A DNA stretch of 64,000 bases from Candidatus Thorarchaeota archaeon (GCA_021498125.1 JAIZWL010000001.1:1324676-1388675), one strand, 5' to 3'. Positions 24,775 through 35,349 are shown, counted from the stretch's first letter. The notes: generated by a model from the sequence alone, not told the origin. Translations and numbers: made by a program.

Positions 24775-25722
24775 TTATTTTGATGACTTACTCTTTAGAT
24801 CACGAACGTACTCATACGCAGAATCAGCAGCGATTGCACCATTGCCACACGCAACAACGACCTGTTTCATTGTGTCCGTGACATCACCCGCAGCATAGAT
24901 TCCCGGGATGTTGGTGGCCTGTTTCTTATCGGTTATGATCTCACCTCGGCCATTCACCTTGACCCCAAATTCCTTGGCGACCTCGCTTGAGGGAACGATC
25001 CCTAGAGCCATAAACACACCATCGGTCGGTAATTCCTTTTGTTCGCCTGACTTCACGTTCTCAATGACAATATGGGTCACGAGCTGCTCGCCCTTGATCT
25101 CTTTGACAACCGTGTCCCACAGAATCTCTACATTGCTTGCAAGAATTTGATCCTGTAACGCCTTCTCTGCACGGAGTTCATCTCTTCGATGGATGAGGTA
25201 GGTCTTGCCTACGATCTCGGAGAGGTAGAGCGCCTCGGTCACGGCCGTGTTTCCTCCACCAACCACTGCCACTGTCTTTCCTCTGAATAGTGGTCCGTCA
25301 CATGTGGCACAGTATGACACTCCTCGACCAGTATATTCTTTCTCACCCGGCACTCCCAGCTTTCTGTATTCTCCACCCATTGCGAGTACTATTGCCTTTG
25401 CCTTGTACTCGCCTCGTTTTGTCACTATCGTAAACTCTTCAGTAGCTTCATCTTTACTAATTGATGAGACCTCTGTGATCTCCTTAATTGTCGCCCCGCT
25501 CTTCAAGGCCTGTTCCTTCATCTTCTCGGCAAGTTCCATTCCAGGGATGAAGTTGAAACCCGGATAGTTCTCGATCCCCGGACTAGTTGCCTGTGCGCCT
25601 CCAGCCACTTTACTCTCAAGGAGTAGAGTCTTCATACCATATCTTGCTCCGTATATTGCGGATGTCATACCGGCTGGACCGGCACCGACTATTATTAGGT
25701 CCCATTCACTGTCTGTACTCAT
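24775..25722 (-). CDS. trxB: Thioredoxin-disulfide reductase
   Basis: 315 residues of the low-molecular-weight TrxB family. FAD motif LIIVGAGPAGMTSAIYGARYG, redox pair Cys138-Cys141 (YCATCDGPLF), NADPH motif VAVVGGGNTAVTEALYL, and C-terminal GIYAAGDVT. It transfers electrons from NAD(P)H to thioredoxin. It has its own terminator downstream. No thioredoxin gene is next to it. Confidence 0.95.
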   Translation of the reverse strand: MSTDSEWDLIIVGAGPAGMTSAIYGARYGMKTLLLESKVAGGAQATSPGIENYPGFNFIPGMELAEKMKEQALKSGATIKEITEVSSISKDEATEEFTIVTKRGEYKAKAIVLAMGGEYRKLGVPGEKEYTGRGVSYCATCDGPLFRGKTVAVVGGGNTAVTEALYLSEIVGKTYLIHRRDELRAEKALQDQILASNVEILWDTVVKEIKGEQLVTHIVIENVKSGEQKELPTDGVFMALGIVPSSEVAKEFGVKVNGRGEIITDKKQATNIPGIYAAGDVTDTMKQVVVACGNGAIAADSAYEYVRDLKSKSSK

Positions 25723-25775
25723 TTTGGTTACCCCTTTGATTTTTGGTCTATCTCGTCACTAATCTGTTTTTCTTG

Positions 25776-26642
25776 TCACTCGTCAATAAGTGCTCTAATC
25801 AGCTTTTTGTCGATGCCCTTTTGTGGATGTAGTTCTATACGTTCCACGGGCAATAACATATCTTCGATCCGTGTAAATGTCACTTCTCGAATTGGTGCCT
25901 CTCCCCGCTTTGTTAGAAATGCAGCCTTTCTCATCTTTGCAGGATCATAGACAAAGACCTGCCCTGGTCCTACGACAAGAACGTTATCTACTGCTTCAAG
26001 GCCTTCCCATGGCCAGATCGAGTCGTTGAAGGACTCGATGATCACGTAGTCGGTTTCTCTTGTAACAACCCTGAAGGCACTGTTGACTGCGGTCTCAAAA
26101 TGGGCGCATTCGAATTTGTGTGCCTCTTCCAAGGATGATACTTCAACTATCTCGGAGTCAGCGGCTAATGCATTAGCCTCTTCCTCAGTGATGATCAATT
26201 TGCCTCTCTCGATCAGTCCACGTGCCATCGCCATCTTGTTCTGTATCGCATTGTCCTTGGCAATGCTTATTCGTTGCAATGCCAGAAACGAGTCCCACCC
26301 TGCAAGACCTAAGGTGCTCAGATAGGCTCTTCCTGGTCTCTCTAATCGTGCGGGAACAAATAATGAGTGGACTGGATTCACCAGCAATGGCGATATTGTT
26401 GATCCTATGCTCTCTCTGGCACGAGTCGCATCGTAGGACACCAGTTGCCCAGTATTGATGCATTCTCGTGTGTGAGCATATCTGTACCAATAGTTATGCC
26501 CACTGACCGGTTTGAAGTACTCGGTCCTTCTCTCCTGACTCTTCAGGTACTCAGCAAGCTGTATTGCAAGTGAGGTCTTACCCGAGTCAAAAGGGATCAT
26601 GCCGAGAACCAAGAGCTTGCTGACCAACGAAACCGACTCCAT
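25776..26642 (-). CDS. P-loop NTPase of unknown function
   Basis: About 288 residues. The N-terminus reads VSKLLVLGMIPFDSGKTSLAIQLAEYL, with a Walker A (GMIPFDSGKT) near residues 14-23. A possible Walker B region is DYVIIESFNDSIWPW, and the fold looks like SIMIBI/dethiobiotin-synthase-type P-loop proteins. I place the start at ATG 26642; the longer frame to 26693 would be read through the thermosome terminator hairpin. No ribosome binding site is visible, so a leaderless message is possible. Confidence 0.7.
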   Translation of the reverse strand: MESVSLVSKLLVLGMIPFDSGKTSLAIQLAEYLKSQERRTEYFKPVSGHNYWYRYAHTRECINTGQLVSYDATRARESIGSTISPLLVNPVHSLFVPARLERPGRAYLSTLGLAGWDSFLALQRISIAKDNAIQNKMAMARGLIERGKLIITEEEANALAADSEIVEVSSLEEAHKFECAHFETAVNSAFRVVTRETDYVIIESFNDSIWPWEGLEAVDNVLVVGPGQVFVYDPAKMRKAAFLTKRGEAPIREVTFTRIEDMLLPVERIELHPQKGIDKKLIRALIDE

Positions 26643-26646
26643 GAAA

Positions 26647-26680
26647 TAAAAAAAAGAAGTGTGCGGAGCCCGAAGGCTCC
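26647..26680 (-). terminator. Intrinsic terminator after the thermosome gene
   Basis: GGAGCC-TTCG-GGCTCC on the minus strand (26680 to 26665), a tight six-pair hairpin with a UUCG tetraloop, followed by CACACTTCTTTTTTTTATTT. It begins 17 bases after the thermosome stop. It directly abuts the start of the P-loop gene, so the latter needs either read-through or a promoter overlapping the terminator. Confidence 0.85.
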
Positions 26681-26697
26681 TAACTATGCACAAGCGT

Positions 26698-28356
<1,659 letters not shown>

Positions 28357-28458
28357 TTTTATCACCGTCTAGTCTTGTTCTGAACCATGCCTTCTCAGAT
28401 TGGCATAGGTCCTGTCGTTAACAACAAAACTGTACATGGACTTCGACCCCGCAATTCG

Positions 28459-28500
28459 CTTAAAAATATTGGGGCATGGCACCAAAGCGTAATATATTAT
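28459..28500. promoter_or_regulatory. Divergent promoter region, thermosome and 2-oxoacid oxidoreductase
   Basis: Read on the minus strand, AATATTTTTAAG (28470 to 28459) is a TATA-like box for the thermosome gene. On the plus strand AATATATTATTTATTATT (28491-28508) is the box for the oxidoreductase gene beginning at 28590. Both leave leaders of roughly 65-80 bases. Assignment is by sequence and spacing. Confidence 0.5.
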
Positions 28501-28589
28501 TTATTATTCGGTGGGACACCATACCCAAACAATCAATAATGACAGCGGTGAAGATGTTACGTATTGTAATTTGTTAAGGTGGTTGCTGG

Positions 28590-30305
28590 ATGGATCTCTC
28601 GATAAATATTGGTGGTATGGCCGGACAAGGAATTGACACAATAGGTGACCTGCTTACAAAGGTCTTTGTTAAGACTGGCTTTTACATCTTCACGGTCAAG
28701 GATTTTGAGTCACGGATTCGAGGTGGGTACAACTTCACTCAAATTCGGGTGGCTGACAATCCTGTTCATTGTTCAGTGGATGACATTGATCTAATTGTGG
28801 CGCTCTCTAAAGATGCGATCTCGGCCAAGCGTGACCAGTTGGTTGAGGGTGGCATCATCATCTTTGATGATCGGTTCGATTTTGATGCCCTTGAAGAGTG
28901 TCACTATCCAGCTCCCTTGTCCAAGAAGGCAAGAGAGGTCGGCGGCTCGACACGAATGACAAATGCCGCTGCACTAGGTGCGCTCCTCTCAGTAATTCGT
29001 TTTCCGTTCTCTTTGGCTGAGCAAGTTCTCACAGAGATCTTTGGCAAAAAGGGGGAGAAGATAGTTGAGGCCAATGTTCGTGTAGCAAGATCTCTATACG
29101 ACCTAACAGAGGAGACATTCAGCGGTTCTTGTCGCCATAATCTCAGTATGATCGACAGTATCCCGTCTGAGAATAGGCTCATTATCAATGGAAACCAAGC
29201 GATCGCTTATGGTGCGATGGCAGCTAATGTCAAATGGGTCTCATCATACCCCATGAGCCCTTCAACTTCTGCGTTCATTGAGATAGTTTCTCACGCGAAC
29301 GATCTCAAGATAGGTACACTTCAGACAGAAGACGAGCTGGCCTCTCTTGCAATGGCCATTGGGGCCTCCTATGGTGGTGTGCGATCTATGGTGACCACTT
29401 CCGGTGGCGGTTTCTCTCTCATGGTTGAGGCGTTGGGTCTGGCAGGAATGACGGAGACCCCTGTTGTCATTTACAATGCTCAGCGTCCGGGACCGAGCAC
29501 GGGACTTCCGACGCGTACCGAGCAGTCTGATCTTCTCTTCACAATATTTGCAAGTCAGGGCGAATTTCCACGGATCGTACTTGCACCCCGAGACCCTCTG
29601 GATGCTTTTGATGTCGTGACGCGATCGTTCAATCTTGCGGAACGATTCCAAGTCCCCGTCATCATTCTTGGCGACCAGTACCTCGCGGATTCAGTCATGA
29701 ATGTTCCACGAATTGATGTGACCAACGTGGAGATCGACCGGGGGAAACTTGCAGCCGATAGGTTGGACGATCCTTACATGAGATATCGATTAACCGATGA
29801 TGGTATCTCTCCACGTGCTTTTCCGGGCGATCGTGGCAGATTCATTGTGTCTTCTGGTAACAGTCACCTCGAAGATGGGCACATCACTGAGGACCCGGCA
29901 ATTCGAAATGCAATGGTGCAAAAGTTTCTCCGGAAAATCACCGCCATTAAAGATGCACTGAAGCCTCCTGACCTCTATGGGGCAAAGACAACCAAGACAG
30001 TGGTAGTCACTTGGGGGTCTCCGTGGGGTGCGGTCCGTGAGGCGATTGAACATCTAGAACACGAAGGGGTTTCTATTGGCCATCTTCACTTTACGGACAT
30101 CTATCCGCTTCGTACGAAGCTTCTGAAGGATGTGTTTACCTCGGCTGAACGTGTCATCTCCATTGAGCATAATGCCACATCACAGTTCGCCAAGCTAGTG
30201 ACTATGGAGACCGGTCTGAAGTTTGATGGATATATTACCAAATTTGACGGGAGGCCGATGACGCCGAGATGGGTCATCTTACAGTTGAAGGAGGTTGGTA
30301 TCTAA
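28590..30305 (+). CDS. korA: 2-oxoacid:ferredoxin oxidoreductase, fused gamma-alpha subunit
   Basis: 571 residues. Residues 1 to about 190 are the gamma domain (GGMAGQGIDTIGDLL), and the rest is the alpha (pyrimidine-binding) domain beginning NGNQAIAYGAMAANVKWVSSYPMSPSTS. It oxidatively decarboxylates a 2-oxoacid with CoA and ferredoxin, together with the beta subunit encoded next (one-base overlap TAATG). Archaeal KorAB-type enzymes with this fused layout act on 2-oxoglutarate, pyruvate or other 2-oxoacids; the fumarase gene downstream favours a TCA-type role. GGTGG lies 8 bases before the ATG. Confidence 0.9.
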   Translation: MDLSINIGGMAGQGIDTIGDLLTKVFVKTGFYIFTVKDFESRIRGGYNFTQIRVADNPVHCSVDDIDLIVALSKDAISAKRDQLVEGGIIIFDDRFDFDALEECHYPAPLSKKAREVGGSTRMTNAAALGALLSVIRFPFSLAEQVLTEIFGKKGEKIVEANVRVARSLYDLTEETFSGSCRHNLSMIDSIPSENRLIINGNQAIAYGAMAANVKWVSSYPMSPSTSAFIEIVSHANDLKIGTLQTEDELASLAMAIGASYGGVRSMVTTSGGGFSLMVEALGLAGMTETPVVIYNAQRPGPSTGLPTRTEQSDLLFTIFASQGEFPRIVLAPRDPLDAFDVVTRSFNLAERFQVPVIILGDQYLADSVMNVPRIDVTNVEIDRGKLAADRLDDPYMRYRLTDDGISPRAFPGDRGRFIVSSGNSHLEDGHITEDPAIRNAMVQKFLRKITAIKDALKPPDLYGAKTTKTVVVTWGSPWGAVREAIEHLEHEGVSIGHLHFTDIYPLRTKLLKDVFTSAERVISIEHNATSQFAKLVTMETGLKFDGYITKFDGRPMTPRWVILQLKEVGI

Positions 30306-31168
30306 TGATCACAGTTGAAGCCCTTGAAGGACCACAAAAGATCACATGGTGTACGGGTTGTGGGAACTACGGGATCCTTGCCGCGTTAAAGAAAGCAATC
30401 GTGGAATTAGACATTTCTCATGAGGACTACGTGTTGGTCTCGGGAATCGGTTGCTCTGGAAAGATCCCGCATTATATCAACCTGAACTCGTTTCATACTC
30501 TACACGGAAGACCAATTCCTGTAGCAACAGGGCTACACATGGCAAACAAAGATCTTCATGTTCTTGTGCATACGGGAGATGGTGACTGTCTCGGTGAGGG
30601 CATGGGACACTTCATACATGCGGCCCGACGCAATGTTGATCTCGCAGTCTTCATTCATAACAACGGTGTCAATGCTCTAACCAAGGGCCAGTTCTCGCCT
30701 GCTGCTCCACGAGGTTACATCTCAAAGACTTCGCCTCCGCCTCCTGGTTCCCCAATGGAACCTGTCAACGGGGTCGCTCACGCAATTGTAGCAGGTGCTA
30801 CATTCGTTGCACGGGGCTACTCTGGTGATCAGAAGATGCTGGTTGAGCTCATGAAGGCGGCCATTACTCATCGAGGATTTGCGGTCGTTGATATTCTGCA
30901 ACCCTGTGTCACATGGAATCGTAAACTCACTTGGCGCTACTTCAATGAGCGGACATACTCTCTTGAAGAGGCCGGTCACGATCCCACAGATCGAGGTCTC
31001 GCGCTTCAGAAGGCATTCGAGTATAATGGGAAGATTCCAATTGGGATCTTCTATCGTACAGAGGCTCCTCTTCTTATTGACGGGCTGTCTTTGCCTGATG
31101 TCCCTCTCAAGGATCATGTGACTGATAGGAGCCGACTGCAGGCACTAATTGATGATCAGATTCTCTAG
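30305..31168 (+). CDS. korB: 2-oxoacid:ferredoxin oxidoreductase, beta subunit
   Basis: 287 residues. The iron-sulfur motif is ITWCTGCGNYG (Cys16, Cys19), the thiamine diphosphate motif is GDGDCLGEGMGHF...NNGVNALTKGQ, and the C-terminal region contains DILQPCVTWN. It forms the catalytic heterodimer with the gamma-alpha subunit upstream. The ATG overlaps the upstream TAA; an in-frame ATG at 30269 lies inside the upstream gene and is unlikely. Substrate specificity is not decided by what I can see. Confidence 0.9.
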   Translation: MITVEALEGPQKITWCTGCGNYGILAALKKAIVELDISHEDYVLVSGIGCSGKIPHYINLNSFHTLHGRPIPVATGLHMANKDLHVLVHTGDGDCLGEGMGHFIHAARRNVDLAVFIHNNGVNALTKGQFSPAAPRGYISKTSPPPPGSPMEPVNGVAHAIVAGATFVARGYSGDQKMLVELMKAAITHRGFAVVDILQPCVTWNRKLTWRYFNERTYSLEEAGHDPTDRGLALQKAFEYNGKIPIGIFYRTEAPLLIDGLSLPDVPLKDHVTDRSRLQALIDDQIL

Positions 31169-31197
31169 TTGGAATCAACTTGGGAGGAATGGCCAGT

Positions 31198-32583
31198 TTG
31201 AAAAAGCGACGAAAAGAATCAGACTCTCTTGGCGAAGTCGAGATTCCCCAAGATGCTTACTGGGGTGCGACGACTCAACGAGCTATTGGCAACTTTCAGA
31301 TCAGTGATCAGACCATGCCGGAGACGTTTATTCTCTCTCTGGCACGAGTCAAGAAGGCCTGCGCTCTAGCCAATATGGAATTGAAAAGTCTTGATGCTGA
31401 ACGTGGCAATGCCATATTGCAGGCATTAGATGATATTATCGTGGAGAAACGATTTCTCACGCAATTTCCAGTCGATGTGTTCCAGACTGGTTCTGGGACT
31501 CAGACTAATATGAACATGAATGAGGTCATTGCTAATCGTGCCAATGAGCTTCTTGGGCAGCCTCTTGGGACCAAGAGCCCGGTTCATCCAAATGACCATG
31601 TGAACATGGGCCAGTCTTCGAATGATGTGATACCTACGGCCATGCATCTTGCCGTGCTTGTACAATTATCCGACCATCTATTTCCTGCGACTGAGCACCT
31701 GCTTGATGTTCTCGATCAGAAGATTCGGGAATTCACCGGAGTCATCAAGGTGGGGCGAACGCATCTACAAGATGCAGTACCTATCCCCCTCTCTCTGGAG
31801 TTTGAAGTGTACCGACATCATATCTTTGCTGCTCTCAGTGACATACAGACGATTCGTGATGACCTTGCACATGTTCCTATTGGCGGCACGATCTTGGGAA
31901 CTGGTCTTAACGCGGCACCCGGCTTTGCTGAGAGTGTCGTGAAACATCTTCAAAAGATCACACAGCTCCCGATCAGGACCAGTTCAATGAAGGCCGCAGC
32001 TATCGCCTCGCACAACCTCTTTGTCCGACTGAGTGGAGCGTTGCGTGCAATGGCTCTTGCTTGCCTAAAGATGGCCAATGACATTCGGTGGATGGGATCC
32101 GGTCCAAGAGCCGGTCTGGGCGAACTGCATCTACCTGCAAATGAGCCAGGTTCCTCAATTATGCCTGGGAAAATCAATCCCACACAGGCCGAGTCAATGA
32201 TTCAGGTCTGTCTGCGAGTGATGGGAAATGATGCGACTATTGCATTGGCCGAAGGTTTTGGAAGCATGCTTGATCTCAATGTTACAAAACCGTTGATAAT
32301 CACCTCCATACTGGAGTCTATCGATATCCTGGGGAATTCTCAACGCTCGTTTGCTGACAGATGTCTTCTTGAGTTGCAAGCAAATACTACTCGAATGAAG
32401 GAGATGCTTGATCGGAGTCTGATGTTTGTGACTCGGCTGGCCCCAGTCATTGGCTATGATAAGGCGGCCGAGGTGGCCAAGGAAGCCCTTCGGACCGGAA
32501 AGACGATTCGGCAAGTCGTTAGCGAGATGGGCTTGGAGATTGAGAATATTGATGACTTACTTGATCCCACAGAGATGGTATGA
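31198..32583 (+). CDS. fumC: Class II fumarate hydratase
   Basis: About 461 residues of the fumarase/aspartase superfamily. Signature GSSIMPGKINPTQ, plus GSGTQTNMNMNEVIANRA, HPNDHVNMGQSSNDVIPTAMH and GRTHLQDAVPIPLSLEF, all diagnostic of fumarase C. It interconverts fumarate and malate. I prefer TTG 31198, which lies 10 bases after GGGAGG; ATG 31189 is in frame but only one or two bases after it. It follows korB by 20-30 bases and likely belongs to that operon. A miniature transposon begins 5 bases after the stop codon. Confidence 0.93.
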   Translation: MKKRRKESDSLGEVEIPQDAYWGATTQRAIGNFQISDQTMPETFILSLARVKKACALANMELKSLDAERGNAILQALDDIIVEKRFLTQFPVDVFQTGSGTQTNMNMNEVIANRANELLGQPLGTKSPVHPNDHVNMGQSSNDVIPTAMHLAVLVQLSDHLFPATEHLLDVLDQKIREFTGVIKVGRTHLQDAVPIPLSLEFEVYRHHIFAALSDIQTIRDDLAHVPIGGTILGTGLNAAPGFAESVVKHLQKITQLPIRTSSMKAAAIASHNLFVRLSGALRAMALACLKMANDIRWMGSGPRAGLGELHLPANEPGSSIMPGKINPTQAESMIQVCLRVMGNDATIALAEGFGSMLDLNVTKPLIITSILESIDILGNSQRSFADRCLLELQANTTRMKEMLDRSLMFVTRLAPVIGYDKAAEVAKEALRTGKTIRQVVSEMGLEIENIDDLLDPTEMV

Positions 32584-32587
32584 CTCG

Positions 32588-32720
32588 GGAGCTGTATGAA
32601 AAGTCCATAGACATATAGAGCGTTCAAGTCAGGATGGGTCCTGAAGAGTCATGGATACAGATACAAAATGGTGTTCATACTTCTCATAATCACTATTTCA
32701 CTGACTTTTCACACAGAGCC
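32588..32720. mobile_element. Miniature inverted-repeat element, copy B (inverted orientation)
   Basis: 133 bp from GGAGCTGTATGAAAAGTCC to GACTTTTCACACAGAGCC, that is, the reverse orientation of copies A and D. The end near 32700 matches A and D closely, while the middle (GATGGGTCCTGAAGAGTCAT, GATACAAAATGGTGTTC) matches copy C instead. No clear 9-bp duplication remains. It lies just behind the fumarase stop codon and may affect 3' end formation. Confidence 0.88.
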
Positions 32721-32820
32721 GGGATGAGCGGAGAAGATAAAACTGGAGGAGTCCCAAAAGTCGTGGTACAATGGCCTCCCTCTTCTGTGATTCCACACAA
32801 AGCTCAGAAGTGCCCGAAAG

Positions 32821-32906
32821 TTTATACGTATTTGGTCTATTGAGCGATTGAGGAAGGAATTCTCATGAGTGAAATGGGGCTAGTGGGTCGTGCACTAGGT
32901 GCACGA
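32821..32906 (+). promoter_or_regulatory. Promoter, alternative start and hairpin upstream of the caspase/CHAT-like gene
   Basis: TTTATACG (32821-32828) is a TATA-like box. GAGGAAGG (32850-32857) is followed 7 bases later by ATG 32865, the best start signal here. That ATG opens a frame which runs through the TCGG repeat and stops at 32958-32960, in a different frame from the main ORF. Between them TCGTGCAC-tag-GTGCACGA (32888-32906) is a perfect 8-bp dyad just before ATG 32915, able to form an RNA hairpin over that start. Confidence 0.6.
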
Positions 32907-32914
32907 GTTGAACT

Positions 32915-34060
32915 ATGTCGGTCGGTCGGTCGGTCGGTCGTCATAGACGTGCTCTTGTGAAACTACGCACTGTGCTGCTTGTGATCGCAGTGTTATCACC
33001 ATTGTGGGTCATGCCGCTCTCGGCACCAGTAGTCTCGGATGTGGTGGTGGTCATGCATCATGATCGTGCGGTGAGTACTGCGGTTCAGACAATCAGGGAG
33101 AATGATCCGTATGTGCAGGTGGTGGAGTATGGGTCGTTAGAGTATGCTCTGACCATCCATCGAACTGTGGGACGAGTCGTCTGGGTGTCCCATGGCTCGG
33201 AGGACGGGATTCTAGCTGGCACGGGCATTATTCCCTGGCGGTCGTTTGGAAGAGTTCTTGATGTACATCCCGGTCTTGATCTTGTTCTTGCCTGTGATTC
33301 TGAGGCTGTTCGTGCGTACACGCGTTCTTCTTCAAAGGTCTTAACGTTCAACACAGTTGTTGATGCGGTCATCGGTGGTATCTTGGCCTCCTATTTTTAC
33401 CTTTCATCTACATCTCAAAACCGCGGTGCTCCATCGACCTCAGCAAGAGACCGTGTTCGAGGGACTGTGGATGTACTAGCAGTAGCAGATGAAGGAATCA
33501 ACCTAATAATAAGACAAGCACTAGCAAGAGCTGCAAGAATAGCAGTTGGCACAGAGCAACCGTTGTTCCTCTACTTGTCGGAGGTGGAAGAAGCCTACTG
33601 GACTGCGATCTCTGTACTTGTGATACTTGGAAAGTTGTTAAACATATACGCAATGGAGACTGCTCCGGTCAGTGGCTATTCAACTCTTGAGAGACTCGTC
33701 GTAATGCTGTGCACAAATTTCATGGGTACCGGAGTGGTAGAAATTGCAGACACACTTCTGTACCTCTTCTTTGGTGCGATTGACGTAGTGACTGCGGCAG
33801 TACGTATCGTCTCCGGTCTGGTGGAGATTGCAGGAGTATTCATGGAGACGTTATACGCTTGGTTAGGTATATTGCCATTATGGGAGCGGTTGGCCTATGG
33901 TGTCATCCTTATCGCCAGTATTGGTGAGTTCATTGCTGAGCTAGCCGGTAGTGCTGGAACTAGCACCGTCTACAAACTGGCAGTGATTCTTCTTGCACTG
34001 GCGCCCATCATGCTGAATCTCTACAATGACTGGGTGGACCCAGATCCTGAGGTTGGCTAG
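32915..34060 (+). CDS. Membrane protein with caspase/CHAT-like (clan CD) domain, possibly phase-variable
   Basis: 381 residues read from ATG 32915. After a basic N-terminus and a hydrophobic helix (LLVIAVLSPLWVMPL), an alpha/beta domain shows VVWVSHGSEDGI (His93-Gly94) and LDLVLACDSEAV (Cys127). This is the spacing and context of the His/Cys dyad of caspase, gingipain and CHAT peptidases. The C-terminal half (from about 205) has four or more hydrophobic helices. A TCGG tetranucleotide tract directly follows the ATG, and the ATG itself lacks a ribosome binding site. A better start at 32865 is out of frame by the current repeat number. Peptidase function is inferred, not shown. Confidence 0.6.
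   Translation: MSVGRSVGRHRRALVKLRTVLLVIAVLSPLWVMPLSAPVVSDVVVVMHHDRAVSTAVQTIRENDPYVQVVEYGSLEYALTIHRTVGRVVWVSHGSEDGILAGTGIIPWRSFGRVLDVHPGLDLVLACDSEAVRAYTRSSSKVLTFNTVVDAVIGGILASYFYLSSTSQNRGAPSTSARDRVRGTVDVLAVADEGINLIIRQALARAARIAVGTEQPLFLYLSEVEEAYWTAISVLVILGKLLNIYAMETAPVSGYSTLERLVVMLCTNFMGTGVVEIADTLLYLFFGAIDVVTAAVRIVSGLVEIAGVFMETLYAWLGILPLWERLAYGVILIASIGEFIAELAGSAGTSTVYKLAVILLALAPIMLNLYNDWVDPDPEVG
32918..32940. repeat. TCGG tetranucleotide microsatellite at the start of a CDS
   Basis: Five complete TCGG units plus TCG, 23 bases, directly after the ATG at 32915. The unit is not a multiple of three, so any change in copy number shifts the frame of translation begun upstream. One added unit, or two lost, would put the ATG at 32865 in frame with the caspase/CHAT-like ORF. 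Confidence 0.95.
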
Positions 34061-34227
34061 ATAAAGCTAAGACACATATAATAGACGAATGAATGGATGT
34101 GATTGGGTTGATGATTGATTTGAGACAACCAAGAGACATATCAGCTGAACGTGAGGAGAGTCAAGAGGAGGGCTGGTCGGTCCGAGTCCATTCTGCAGTG
34201 AGCTAGCCTAGTCTAGGGGTGGTTGGA

Positions 34228-35004
34228 ATGGTGGTGAAGGCACTCTCGTTTAAGGCCATGACTTATTACAAGAAAGTCTTCTGGGGGTTCATTCTCGGAG
34301 TTAGCGCATTTGGTTATGGTCTGGGCCTACTTGGATACGGTGAGCCGGTCCTCACGTACGTGCTGATACTGGTATATCTTCCAGGTCTACTGAATATTGC
34401 TATCTTGGCCACTCTCGATCTTATGAAGAGCAGAGGCGACCTCCCATCCCTAGAAGTCTTTCTGGGCTATGTGAAGAAACTCTCAATGCCATTCATTGTG
34501 TTGGGTATGGTGATATGCCTTCCATGGACGTTCATCTGGGTGCTCTATATTAGAGCGCATCCGCTCTATGCTATTCCAACCCTGCCTCTGGTGTCTGCAC
34601 TTCTCTATCTCATAGCAATCGTAACATTGTGTGTCTTCTCTGTAGGCTCTCTGACTTATTTCTCCACGCGCATCGTTGACCCGAAGTACCGTGACCTGTT
34701 CAAGACAGGGAAATTGGGTGATGATATGCGCACATCATCTTTGCATCTGCAGCTGATTGCATTGCCAATCATCATGTTTCTCCTTCTTGATGGGCCAATT
34801 CTCTATGCCCTGGACGTTTTGGTGGGGCGGGAGTATTTTCCAGATCCAAACCTACTCCTGAACATCACGGCACTGTGGGTGATCATGGTCTCGCTGGTGT
34901 TGGGACTGGTACTACTGCGCAAGAGTGAACAAGTGGTCGCAAGAGCAATTGCAGAATACCATGCTACTGCTGCTGCTGCTGCAGCACAACAGTCCCAAAC
35001 ATAG
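34228..35004 (+). CDS. Multi-pass membrane protein of unknown function
   Basis: About 258 residues with some six hydrophobic helices, a middle cytoplasmic loop (DPKYRDLFKTGKLGDD), and a C-terminal tail of Ala repeats (ATAAAAAAAQQ) encoded by a CTG/GCT microsatellite (34967-34981). I chose ATG 34228, which has GGGGTGG about 5 bases upstream; GTG 34219 is in frame. It follows the caspase/CHAT-like gene by about 170 bases with a TATA-like CACATATAATAG between them. The family is not recognised. Its proximity suggests, but does not show, a shared role. Confidence 0.65.
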   Translation: MVVKALSFKAMTYYKKVFWGFILGVSAFGYGLGLLGYGEPVLTYVLILVYLPGLLNIAILATLDLMKSRGDLPSLEVFLGYVKKLSMPFIVLGMVICLPWTFIWVLYIRAHPLYAIPTLPLVSALLYLIAIVTLCVFSVGSLTYFSTRIVDPKYRDLFKTGKLGDDMRTSSLHLQLIALPIIMFLLLDGPILYALDVLVGREYFPDPNLLLNITALWVIMVSLVLGLVLLRKSEQVVARAIAEYHATAAAAAAQQSQT

Positions 35005-35075
35005 ATCTCTATCGTAGCAGTTCGTGTCTGATACAACTCATTTCATTCAGCTCATCAATAGTATCGGAGCGGTCT

Positions 35076-35119
35076 ATCCATCCATCCATCCATCCATCCA
35101 TCTATCCATCTATCCATCT
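35076..35119. repeat. ATCC tetranucleotide microsatellite
   Basis: Six perfect ATCC units (35076-35099) followed by alternating ATCT and ATCC units, eleven in all. A short TTTCAG hexamer repeat follows at about 35123-35140. It lies 70 bases after the stop of the membrane protein gene, not in a gene. Confidence 0.95.
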
Positions 35120-35349
35120 CATATTCAGTTTCAGTTTCAGTAGCGATAGAGGTGAAGGTATAAGGAGCCATACCCGCCCCACGATAGAATGTGGTCTAGC
35201 AATTAGCTTTTCATTCTCAGCATTGACTGTTCTTCGTCTGACTGCACCTTTGCTTTGAACACTGAGAATCTATCCTTTTTTAGGTATAGGGGATGAACTT
35301 TGAACATGTTGGTCAGCAGTCATATCCATCAGTTCCTCCTCTTCTCTTC

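Noticed and set aside
32588..32720. Transposon B as a terminator of fumC
   Set aside because: Its terminal repeats could pair in RNA but are more than 90 bases apart, and no T run follows; its matching copies elsewhere mark it as a mobile element.
32634..32843. Open frame of 69 codons across miniature transposon B
   Set aside because: It runs through the transposon and a TATA-like promoter; no ribosome binding site and no family.
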